Source of the DNA: Acidobacteriota bacterium
GTDB lineage: Bacteria; Acidobacteriota; Vicinamibacteria; Vicinamibacterales; SCN-69-37
Length of the DNA stretch: 10,291 nt
Assembly: GCA_024653875.1 (NCBI GenBank)
Contig: JANLHE010000268.1
Span: forward strand, 1-10,291
Direction: 5' to 3'
Of this stretch, positions 1-6,622 are shown piece after piece. Below the pieces are notes generated by a model. That model saw nothing but the letters and a program-made list of their open reading frames with translations, searched no databases and was not told the DNA's origin. The translations under genes and the position numbers were made by a program. Numbering within the stretch: the stretch's first letter is position 1; each line of letters begins with the position of its first letter.

Positions 1-30
1 AAACGACGTTTTGCGGCTGGGCGTAAGTGA
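1..30 (+). CDS. possible 3' end of an upstream gene (partial)
   Basis: Reading frame 1 gives nine codons, KRRFAAGRK, ending in TGA at 28-30. That stop overlaps the GTG start at 27 in a GTGA four-base overlap typical of translationally coupled genes. A competing reading is frame 3, which ends in TAA at 24-26, one base before the GTG. Either could be the tail of an upstream gene. Far too little is present to identify a family. Genes for Spy/CpxP-like proteins often follow regulatory genes such as sigma/anti-sigma pairs, but nothing here shows that. Confidence 0.3.
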   Translation, partial: KRRFAAGRK

Positions 31-554
31 AAGGTGTGAAGACACAAGTCTCTTTTATCGGCGCGGTGGTGTTTGCCGTGGCCTTGTCGGCGGGCGGCCA
101 TGCCGCCAGCCCCCAGTCCAACCATCAGACACCCAAGTCCCCAACCGTTCGGACGCAGAACCCCACCAGTCAGGGGCGCGGCACATCAGAGCGGTTCCGG
201 CGTGGAGCGTGGTGGAAGAACGCCGAGGTCATGAAAGAGGTGGGGATCACCGCCGAGCAATCGAAGAAGATTGACGACCTGTTCCATAATCGGCTGCCTA
301 ACGCGATGGCCCGGGAAGCGGAGCTGAAGAAGCAGGACACGATCCTGCAGCGCCTTCTGACTGAGCGCACGGTGGGAACGGATGTGATTGGGGTGCAGGT
401 CGATCGCGTCGAGGCGTCTCGAACCACATTGAACAAGACCCGGACGATCATGATTTACGAAATGCACCTGGTCCTGTCGGCCGAACAGTACAAAAAACTC
501 GTAACGTACTGGGAGCGCCAGCGCGGTCGCGGTGGCGACTCACGCAGCAGGTAA
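27..554 (+). CDS. Spy/CpxP-like secreted periplasmic protein
   Basis: Small exported protein of 175 aa resembling the Spy/CpxP/ZraP group, periplasmic chaperone or stress-sensing proteins that are mostly helical. Residues 1-27 look like a Sec signal peptide: basic start, hydrophobic core FIGAVVFAVALSAGG, then HAA with likely cleavage near residues 26-28. A low-complexity Ser/Thr/Pro/Gln linker follows to about residue 60. The helical region runs from about 61 to 167. It has two LTxxQ-like motifs, ITAEQ at 74-78 and LSAEQ at 150-154, each followed by a basic amphipathic helix, as expected for the two-motif Spy fold. The C-terminus is Arg/Gly-rich. An in-frame TAA lies just before GTG 27, so translation starts at 27 or at GTG 36. 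I chose 27 because of its GTGA overlap with a possible upstream stop. It leads an efflux cluster, which suggests envelope-stress protection. Chaperone activity or metal binding is inferred from the family only. No His/Cys metal site is evident. Confidence 0.72.
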   Translation: MKGVKTQVSFIGAVVFAVALSAGGHAASPQSNHQTPKSPTVRTQNPTSQGRGTSERFRRGAWWKNAEVMKEVGITAEQSKKIDDLFHNRLPNAMAREAELKKQDTILQRLLTERTVGTDVIGVQVDRVEASRTTLNKTRTIMIYEMHLVLSAEQYKKLVTYWERQRGRGGDSRSR

Positions 555-615
555 CCAGTTTTTATTTTCAGGCGTGCAGGGTGCCAGGTGGCGACTGCCT
601 AGACGGAGCAGGTAC
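555..615 (+). promoter_or_regulatory. gap before the channel gene with T-rich tract
   Basis: This 61-nt spacer separates the Spy-like gene from the TolC-like gene. It holds a T-rich tract at 559-568 that stands out from the GC-rich surroundings. A 10-base direct repeat, ggtggcgact, occurs at 531-540 (end of the upstream gene) and at 587-596. TATTTT at 563-568 could pass for a -10 box, but no matching -35 box lies 16-18 bases upstream. A hairpin can form upstream at 516-537, but it is about 20 bases from the T tract, too far for a normal intrinsic terminator. The role is unknown. It could hold a weak internal promoter or a processing or attenuation site. Confidence 0.25.
605..612 (+). promoter_or_regulatory. 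Shine-Dalgarno site fixing the TolC-like start
   Basis: GGAG at 605-608, within ggagcagg, lies 7 nt before ATG 616. It favours 616 over in-frame starts further upstream, such as GTG 532. The 616 start also puts a clean signal peptide at the N-terminus of the product. Confidence 0.7.
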
Positions 616-2214
616 ATGACGAAGCAGATGGCAAGCGTGATGGTGTGGGCGGCGGTGGCCGCGTTGGCAGTGCCGGCGGTGGCGGCGGCTCAGGCCGCGC
701 AGCAGTCGGCGGCGACCACCGGGGGCATTCAGGTGCAGGCGCAGGACCGGTATGTGGTCGGGCGCGCGCTCCCGCCTGAGACCCCGGGTGCGCAGCGCGT
801 CGACCTGAGCCTGGACGAGGCGATGGCCCGCGCGCTCGAAAAGAACCTGGACATCCAGCGGGAAAAACTGAATCCCGCTGCACAGGATTATTCGATGGTC
901 GCTGCCCGCGCGGCGTTTCGTCCGACCTTCACCGCGAGAACCAGTTACAACAACTCTGCGCGCACCTCGACGAGTTCACTCGATGGAGCCAGTCGACTGG
1001 TGGCCCAGACACAGACATACAATGTGGGCGCCAGCCAGCGAATGCCCTGGTACGGCGGCACACTGACAATCGGCTTCAACAACAACAGGGCAGCGGATAA
1101 CAGCGCCAACACTCTTCGAAATCCGAACTACCGGGCGACGACTTCCTTCAACTACACGCAGCCGCTCTGGCAAAACCTGAAGATCGATTCGCAGCGAAGC
1201 CAGCTTCGCACGCTGGAGGTCCAGCGCGAGATCACGGATATTGCCGTGCTTCAGCAGATCGAGAACATCAAGAACCAGGTGCGCACTGCGTACTGGGCGC
1301 TCCGGCAGTCGATTGAAGCGATTGAGATTCAGCGCCGGTCATTGGATCTGTCGCGACGCAATTACGACGACAACAAAGTGAAGGTCGAAGTGGGCACCGT
1401 GGCTGAGATTGACCTGGTGCAGCTCGAGTCGCAGATCGCCACCGGCGAACAACAGCTCCTGGCCGCCGAGATTGCGTGGCGCAACGCGGAACTCGCTTTC
1501 AAGCGCCTCGTGGTGGACAGCACGGAAGACGACTTCTTCCGCGCCACCATCAACCCGACCGAAGTGCCGTCCATCCAGGTGCAGGACGTGGACATTCCGG
1601 CGGCCGTTTCGCGAGCCTTGGCCGACCGCACCGACATCGTGACGGCGAGGAAGAACCTCAAGGTTGCGGAGTTGGGATTGACGCTGAACGAGAACAGCAC
1701 CAAGCCTGCGCTCGACCTGCAGACCGCGTACTCGCTCGAGGGCACCGGCGGCAACTTCAAAGATTCAACAGGCACGCTGATTGAAAGCGGCTACTACGAT
1801 GCACTAAAAGCCATCGGCACTCGTGAAACGCCAACGTGGAGCCTGCAGTTGAACGTCAACTATCCGCTTGGTATGGCAGCCGCCAAGGCGAACCTCGCGC
1901 GAGCCCGCCTGCAGTATCAGCAGTCTGAAATCGCTATCAAGAACCAGGGCCTGACAATCGAGACGGTGGTCACCCGCGCGGGCTTGGACGTACAGAGCAC
2001 CTACAAGCAGTTGCTGGCGGCGCAGAAGTCGCGCGAAGCGGCCGAGCGCACGCTGGAGGCCGAACTCACGCGCTTCTCGGTGGGCATGTCCACGAACTTC
2101 CAGGTCATCTCGCTCCAGAACGCGCTGACCAGCGCGCGGAACAACGAGCTGTCGGCCACGATTCGATACATCAACGCCATCGCGGAATTCGATCGCGTGC
2201 AGCGGATCCAGTAA
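616..2214 (+). CDS. TolC-family outer-membrane efflux channel
   Basis: Outer-membrane factor of 532 aa, the trimeric channel-tunnel that carries substrates from tripartite pumps across the periplasm and outer membrane. Residues 1-25 are a signal peptide (hydrophobic VWAAVAALAVPAVAAA, cleavage near AAAQA). There is no lipobox cysteine, so it is TolC-like and not a NodT-type lipoprotein. Two tandem OEP repeats are visible. The first runs from about 66 to 300, starting LSLDEAMARALEKNLDIQ and including the helical stretch around EVGTVAEIDLVQLESQ at 258-273. The second runs from about 325 to 530, with RFSVGMSTNFQVISLQNAL at 486-504 followed by a long heptad-like helix. Asn/Tyr/Thr-rich segments at about 104-180 and 365-418 fit the beta-barrel strands. 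The gene stops 7 nt before adaptor 1. Length is slightly above E. coli TolC. It is the only outer-membrane channel in the window, so it may serve both pumps (inference). GC content looks lower by eye here than in the pump genes. Confidence 0.93.
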   Translation: MTKQMASVMVWAAVAALAVPAVAAAQAAQQSAATTGGIQVQAQDRYVVGRALPPETPGAQRVDLSLDEAMARALEKNLDIQREKLNPAAQDYSMVAARAAFRPTFTARTSYNNSARTSTSSLDGASRLVAQTQTYNVGASQRMPWYGGTLTIGFNNNRAADNSANTLRNPNYRATTSFNYTQPLWQNLKIDSQRSQLRTLEVQREITDIAVLQQIENIKNQVRTAYWALRQSIEAIEIQRRSLDLSRRNYDDNKVKVEVGTVAEIDLVQLESQIATGEQQLLAAEIAWRNAELAFKRLVVDSTEDDFFRATINPTEVPSIQVQDVDIPAAVSRALADRTDIVTARKNLKVAELGLTLNENSTKPALDLQTAYSLEGTGGNFKDSTGTLIESGYYDALKAIGTRETPTWSLQLNVNYPLGMAAAKANLARARLQYQQSEIAIKNQGLTIETVVTRAGLDVQSTYKQLLAAQKSREAAERTLEAELTRFSVGMSTNFQVISLQNALTSARNNELSATIRYINAIAEFDRVQRIQ

Positions 2215-2221
2215 GCGCCCC

Positions 2222-3451
2222 ATGAAGAAATTCGTCGTTATTGCCTTCCTCGTCGCCGGCGCGGCCGGCGCGTATTACTACAGTCGCCAAGGGGGCGCGG
2301 CCACGGCGGCCGCGCCCGCCACCGGCGGGCCTGGCGGCGGGATGGCTGGAGCCGGCGGCGGACGCGGCAGCGGCCGTCCCGCGCTGACGGTCGACACCGC
2401 GGCCGCCACGCGGCATGAGGTGATCGAATACATCACCGTCGTCGGCAACCTGATCGGGCAGGCGACGGTGGACATCGTGCCGCGCGTCGCCGGGCGCCTG
2501 GACTCCATCTCCGCGAAGCTGGGCGACCGCGTGACCCGGGGCCAGATGGTCGCGAAGATTGAAGACCGCGAACTGCTGCAGCAGGTCAAGCAGATCGAGC
2601 AGAACGTGATGGTCAACAGGGCCACCGTGACGCAGCGGGAGAGCGACCTGCGGTTGCGCAAGACCACGCTCGCCCGCCAGCAGGAACTGCTGTCACGCGG
2701 GTTGGCCACGCGGCAGACGGTGGAAGACGCGGAGGCCGGGTTCAATTCGGCCGTGGCCGCCGTGGAACTCGCCACCGCGCAACTGGGCCAGACGCAGGCG
2801 CGCCTGGACGAACTGAAGATCACGCTCTCGAACACGACCATCGTCTCGCCGGTGGACGGATTTGTCGGACGCCGGAACCTTGACCAGGGCGCGTTCGCCG
2901 GCGCGAACACCGCCATCCTCTCGGTGGTGGACATCTCCACGGTGCGCATGGTGTCCAACCTGGTCGAGAAGGACTTCAAGCGTGTCACCCCCGGCGTGCA
3001 GGCGCTGGTGGAAGTGGACGCGTTCCCCGGCGAGCAGTTCGCCGGCGTGGTCAGCCGCGTCGCGCCGGTCTTTGACGCGGCGACGCGGACGGCCAGCATG
3101 GAGATCGAAGTGCCCAATCCCGGGTACCGCCTCAAGCCCGGCATGTATGCCCGCGTGCGGCTCACCGTGGACCGCCGCCCCGATGCACTGACCGTGCCGC
3201 GCAACGCCGTGGTGGACAGCGAAGGCCGTCGCGGCGTGTTCCTGATTGACGGGCAGACCGCCAAATTCCAGGCGGTGACCACCGGCCTGCAGGACAACGA
3301 GCGGATCGAGATTCTTGAAGGGCTTGCCGAAGGCACCCGGGTCATCACCACCGGCGCGCTCGCGTTGCGTGCGGGTGACCGCATCACGCCGATGAACATG
3401 CCTGGCCGGGGTGGTGCGCGCAGTGGCGCCGGACGCGGCGGCGGGCTCTAA
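2222..3451 (+). CDS. RND efflux periplasmic adaptor (HlyD/AcrA-like)
   Basis: Membrane-fusion protein of 409 aa that would bridge the RND pump encoded just downstream to the TolC-like channel. Residues 4-20 form a single hydrophobic N-terminal anchor. There is no lipobox Cys, so it is probably anchored by this helix and not by lipid. A Gly/Ala-rich linker spans 24-52. Next come the first half of the barrel-sandwich (about 80-118, including VPRVAGRLDSISAKLGDRVTRGQ), an alpha-helical hairpin (about 118-200), the second half of the sandwich (201-238, SPVDGFVGRRNLDQGAF), a beta-barrel (about 240-315, with RLKPGM at 303-308) and a membrane-proximal domain (316-390). The hairpin tip R152-x3-L156-x6-T163 matches the R-x3-L-x6-S channel-docking signature, with Thr in place of Ser. 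The tail 395-409 is Gly/Arg-rich. ATG 2222 lies 7 nt after the channel stop with no good Shine-Dalgarno, so translational coupling is likely. Confidence 0.93.
   Translation: MKKFVVIAFLVAGAAGAYYYSRQGGAATAAAPATGGPGGGMAGAGGGRGSGRPALTVDTAAATRHEVIEYITVVGNLIGQATVDIVPRVAGRLDSISAKLGDRVTRGQMVAKIEDRELLQQVKQIEQNVMVNRATVTQRESDLRLRKTTLARQQELLSRGLATRQTVEDAEAGFNSAVAAVELATAQLGQTQARLDELKITLSNTTIVSPVDGFVGRRNLDQGAFAGANTAILSVVDISTVRMVSNLVEKDFKRVTPGVQALVEVDAFPGEQFAGVVSRVAPVFDAATRTASMEIEVPNPGYRLKPGMYARVRLTVDRRPDALTVPRNAVVDSEGRRGVFLIDGQTAKFQAVTTGLQDNERIEILEGLAEGTRVITTGALALRAGDRITPMNMPGRGGARSGAGRGGGL
2293..2317 (+). repeat. perfect 10-bp inverted repeat early in adaptor 1
   Basis: gggcgcggcc (2293-2302) and ggccgcgccc (2308-2317) are perfect reverse complements separated by 5 nt. 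In RNA this would be a very stable GC hairpin, starting about 70 nt into the adaptor 1 coding region, in the Gly/Ala linker. No T-run follows, so it is not a terminator. It may be a chance product of GC-rich Gly/Ala codons. Confidence 0.6.
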
Positions 3452-3475
3452 CCCGGTCACGGGCGACGATTCAGC

Positions 3476-3480
3476 AGGAG
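3476..3480 (+). promoter_or_regulatory. Shine-Dalgarno site of the RND pump
   Basis: AGGAG lies 7 nt before ATG 3488, in the 36-nt gap after adaptor 1. It supports this start, which gives the usual RND N-terminus with a short cytoplasmic lead and TM1 from about residue 13. Confidence 0.75.
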
Positions 3481-3487
3481 ACTACGC

Positions 3488-6400
3488 ATGAGTGTGCCTC
3501 GTTTTGCAATTCACCGGCCCGTCACCATGTTCATGGTGTCGTCGATCATCGTGCTCCTGGGCGCGATTTCGTTGACGCGGTTGCCGGTGGACCTCATGCC
3601 CGACGTGAGTTATCCGAGCCTCACCGTGCGCGTGGGGTACGGCGGCGTCGGCCCCATGGAGATCGAGGAACTCATCGTCCGCCCGCTCGAACAGTCCCTG
3701 GCCGCCGTGCCGGGACTCGAGCAGGTCAACTCGACGGCGTCGGAAGGATCGGGCACGGTCCGCCTGAGCTTCGCGTGGGGCACGGACCTGAATGAGGCCG
3801 CCGACGAGGTTCGCACGCGCGTGGACCGCATTCGCGGCCGCATGCCCGACGACGCGGACCCGCCCACCATCTTCAAGTTCGACTCCAACTCCCAGCCCAT
3901 CGTGGGGATCGGCGTCGAGGGCGACTACGACCGCGTCGCCCTGCGCGAGCTCGCTGAAGTGGACCTGGTCCCGCGCCTCGAACGCGTGGCGGGCGTGGCC
4001 TCGGTCACCGTCGATGGCGGCCTGCGCCGCCAGATTCGCATCGAACTCTCGAAGGAGAAGATCACGGCATTGGATCTGCCGGTGGATCGTGTCATCCAGA
4101 CCATCCGCACGGAGAACCAGAACGTCCCCCTGGGCGAGGTGAACGAAGGCGACACCACGTACCTGCTCCGCAGCCAGAGCCAGTTTGAGTCGATCGAGCA
4201 GATCAAGGACCTGATTGTCTTCACGCGCGGCGGCGTGCCAATTTACCTGCGCGACGTCGCCGACGTACGGGACGCGACCGAAGATCTGCGCTCAGTCACG
4301 CGGATCAACGGCAAACCCGGCATCCGGATGCGCGTGACGAAGCAGTCGGGCAAGAACACGGTGGCCATCGCGGAGCAGGTGCATGCGGAAGTCGCACGCA
4401 TCAACCGCGACGTGCAGGGCGTGCACCTCACGGTGCTGGAAGATCAGGCGAAGTTCATCAATCAGTCGATCTCCGCCGTCCAGGATGCGGCGCTCCTCGG
4501 CGCGCTGCTGGTGATCGCCGTCATCTTCGCCTTCCTGCGGAACCTGCGGTCTACCTTCATCATCTGTATTTCGATTCCAATCTCGATTGTCGGCACGTTC
4601 GCCCTGCTCTACTTCGCGGGCTTCACGCTGAACACGATGACGTTCGGGGGACTGGCCCTGGGGGTCGGCATGATCGTCGACGCCTCGATCGTCGTGCTCG
4701 AGAACACGTTCCGGCACATGGAGATGGGCAAGCCGCGCATGCAGGCCGCCATCGAGGGCAGCGAAGAAGTCTGGTCGGCCATCCTGACGTCCACGCTGAC
4801 TCACGTCGCCGTGTTCGTGCCGCTGCTCTTCCTCACGGGCGTCGCCAGCATCCTCTTCACGCAGCTCGCCATCGTCGTCATCTTCTCGCTCTCGATGTCG
4901 CTGTTCGTGGCGGTGACGATCGTGCCGGTCTTGTGCTCGCGACTGCTCGTGCTGCCAACGCCGGTGAGCGAGCGGACGGGATTGTCTGGAACGCTGTTCA
5001 CGCTCAGTGAGCGGGGGCTGGACGGGCTCGACAACGTCTACCGCCGCGTGCTGCATGTGTGTCTGGCGCACCGGCCGACGGTGCTGATGGCCGCCACGGG
5101 CCTGACCATCGCCGCCATCCTCATCCTGCCGTCGATTCCGGCGGAACTGCTGCCCCAGACGGACGAAGGCGAAGTGTCGGTCAACGCGCGGCTCGCCGTG
5201 GGGAGCCGTATCGAACGCAGCCAGGCCATCGTGCTGCAGCTGGAAGACCTGATCAAGGCCAATGTGCCGGAGGCCGTGACCGTGGTGTCCTCGGCCGGAG
5301 GCGGCGGGGGCTTCATGGGTGGCGGCGGGGGCAACGCGTCGGTCAACATCAAGCTCACGTCAAAGACGGAGCGGAAGCGCAGCAGCGAGCAGATCGCCAC
5401 GGACTTGCGGCGGGTGCTGGTCGGCCTGCCAGGCGTGTCGATCACCACGCGCGCCTCCGGTGGCAACCAGTCGCTGAATCGCATCCTGGGCAACCTGAAT
5501 TCCGACAGCCGGCTGGCCGTGGAGATCCGCGGGTTCTCGCTGGAAGACTCCAATCGCGTGTCGCAGGATGTGCTGGCGCTGCTGCAGCGCACCGAAGGCG
5601 TGGCCAATCCGCAGATCGGGCGTCAGGAAGGCCGGCCGGAACTGGCCATTCGCGTGGACCGGCCGAAGGCCGCGCTGCTCGGCCTCTCGGTGGCCAACGT
5701 CGCCAACGCCATTCGCACCAACATGGCCGGCACGCAGGCCGCCGTGTTCCGCGAGCGCGGCAAGGAGTTCCCCATCATTGTCCGGCTGCGCGAGGAGGAT
5801 CGCGAGCGCGCCGAGTCGGTGAATGACGTGCTCATCAGCACGCCCTCCGGCCAGGTCCTGCCCGCCAAGAACCTGCTGACCATTGACACCCAGCGCGGTC
5901 CCACGCAAATCGACCGCAAGAACCAGGAGCGGATCGCCCGGGTAAACGGCGATCTTGAGGCGGGCGTGGCCATCGGCGACGCCGTCAAGGCCGTGCGGGC
6001 CAGGCTCCCGGAACTCAACGTCCCCAGGGACTTCACCGTGGGCTTCGGCGCCGAGGTCGAGGCGCAGGGGCAGGCCTTCCAGCAACTCCAGATCCTGCTG
6101 CTGCTGGCCGTCCTGCTGGTCTACGCCGTCATGGCGTCGCAGTACGAATCGCTCAAGGATCCGTTCATTGTCATGTTCGCCGTGCCGGTGGCCATCATCG
6201 GCGTGGTGGCGGCGCTGAAGCTGACGTCAACATCCTTCAGTCTTCAGGCGTATATCGGAGTAATCATGCTCGCCGGCATTGTCGTGAGCAACGCGATTCT
6301 GCTGGTGGATTACACGAATATCCTGCGGCGGCGCGACGGCAAGGGACTGCGGGACGCGGTGGAAGAAGCGGGGCGCACGCGTCTGCGGCCCATTCTGATG

Positions 6401-6616
6401 ACCAGCATGACGACGATGCTCGGCCTGATGCCGATGGCATTGGGTGTGGGCGAGGGCGCGGAACTGCAGGCGCCGCTCGCGCGGGTGGTGATTGGCGGGC
6501 TGGCCGCATCGACATTGGTCACCCTGGTGCTGGTGCCGACCGTGTACACGCTGTTCGAAGAAGGTTTTGCTGGCTTGCGCCGAGGGGCGGCGCATTCGAC
6601 TCCGGAACGGGCCTAA
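3488..6616 (+). CDS. RND-family (AcrB-like) efflux pump permease
   Basis: Inner-membrane proton-driven exporter of 1042 aa, full length for the AcrB/HAE1 group (E. coli AcrB is 1049 aa). Two repeats are seen, each with six TM helices and a large periplasmic loop. TM1 is at about 13-30, the first porter/docking loop at 31-332, TM2-6 at about 335-482, TM7 at about 530-550, the second loop at about 551-865, and TM8-12 at about 866-1022. The family signature GLALGVGMIVDASIVVLEN (388-406) holds D398, equivalent to AcrB D407. The second Asp of AcrB (D408) is Ala399. AcrB K940 is replaced by S934 (GIVVSNAILLVDY), while R965 and T972 match R971 and T978 in RLRPILMT. Such single-Asp pumps are known outside the AcrB subgroup, so activity is still expected. 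Residues 604-615 are five Gly, Phe-Met, then five Gly, at the place of the AcrB switch loop. It is expected to work with adaptor 1 and the TolC-like channel. Substrate cannot be read from sequence. CzcA/CusA-type metal export is less likely because the Met-rich metal relay is not seen. Confidence 0.95.
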   Translation: MSVPRFAIHRPVTMFMVSSIIVLLGAISLTRLPVDLMPDVSYPSLTVRVGYGGVGPMEIEELIVRPLEQSLAAVPGLEQVNSTASEGSGTVRLSFAWGTDLNEAADEVRTRVDRIRGRMPDDADPPTIFKFDSNSQPIVGIGVEGDYDRVALRELAEVDLVPRLERVAGVASVTVDGGLRRQIRIELSKEKITALDLPVDRVIQTIRTENQNVPLGEVNEGDTTYLLRSQSQFESIEQIKDLIVFTRGGVPIYLRDVADVRDATEDLRSVTRINGKPGIRMRVTKQSGKNTVAIAEQVHAEVARINRDVQGVHLTVLEDQAKFINQSISAVQDAALLGALLVIAVIFAFLRNLRSTFIICISIPISIVGTFALLYFAGFTLNTMTFGGLALGVGMIVDASIVVLENTFRHMEMGKPRMQAAIEGSEEVWSAILTSTLTHVAVFVPLLFLTGVASILFTQLAIVVIFSLSMSLFVAVTIVPVLCSRLLVLPTPVSERTGLSGTLFTLSERGLDGLDNVYRRVLHVCLAHRPTVLMAATGLTIAAILILPSIPAELLPQTDEGEVSVNARLAVGSRIERSQAIVLQLEDLIKANVPEAVTVVSSAGGGGGFMGGGGGNASVNIKLTSKTERKRSSEQIATDLRRVLVGLPGVSITTRASGGNQSLNRILGNLNSDSRLAVEIRGFSLEDSNRVSQDVLALLQRTEGVANPQIGRQEGRPELAIRVDRPKAALLGLSVANVANAIRTNMAGTQAAVFRERGKEFPIIVRLREEDRERAESVNDVLISTPSGQVLPAKNLLTIDTQRGPTQIDRKNQERIARVNGDLEAGVAIGDAVKAVRARLPELNVPRDFTVGFGAEVEAQGQAFQQLQILLLLAVLLVYAVMASQYESLKDPFIVMFAVPVAIIGVVAALKLTSTSFSLQAYIGVIMLAGIVVSNAILLVDYTNILRRRDGKGLRDAVEEAGRTRLRPILMTSMTTMLGLMPMALGVGEGAELQAPLARVVIGGLAASTLVTLVLVPTVYTLFEEGFAGLRRGAAHSTPERA

Positions 6617-6622
6617 ACGACC

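Noticed and set aside
11..274. Frame-2 reading of 87 codons overlapping the Spy-like gene.
   Set aside because: Its Arg/Gly/Pro-rich composition shows no domain or signal, and the overlapping frame has a signal peptide and two LTxxQ motifs. It is a shadow frame.
540..568. A sigma-70 promoter using TATTTT at 563-568.
   Set aside because: The bases where a -35 box should be (about 540-545) do not resemble TTGACA, so it is only mentioned as a weak possibility.
532..615. A longer TolC-like protein starting at GTG 532.
   Set aside because: The extra 28 residues would overlap the Spy-like gene, have no ribosome site and hide the signal peptide. ATG 616 has GGAG at 7 nt and an immediate Sec signal.
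2278..3460. Minus-strand open frames of 373 and 255 codons opposite adaptor 1.
   Set aside because: The plus strand encodes a complete adaptor with all expected domains. The antisense products are low-complexity shadows.
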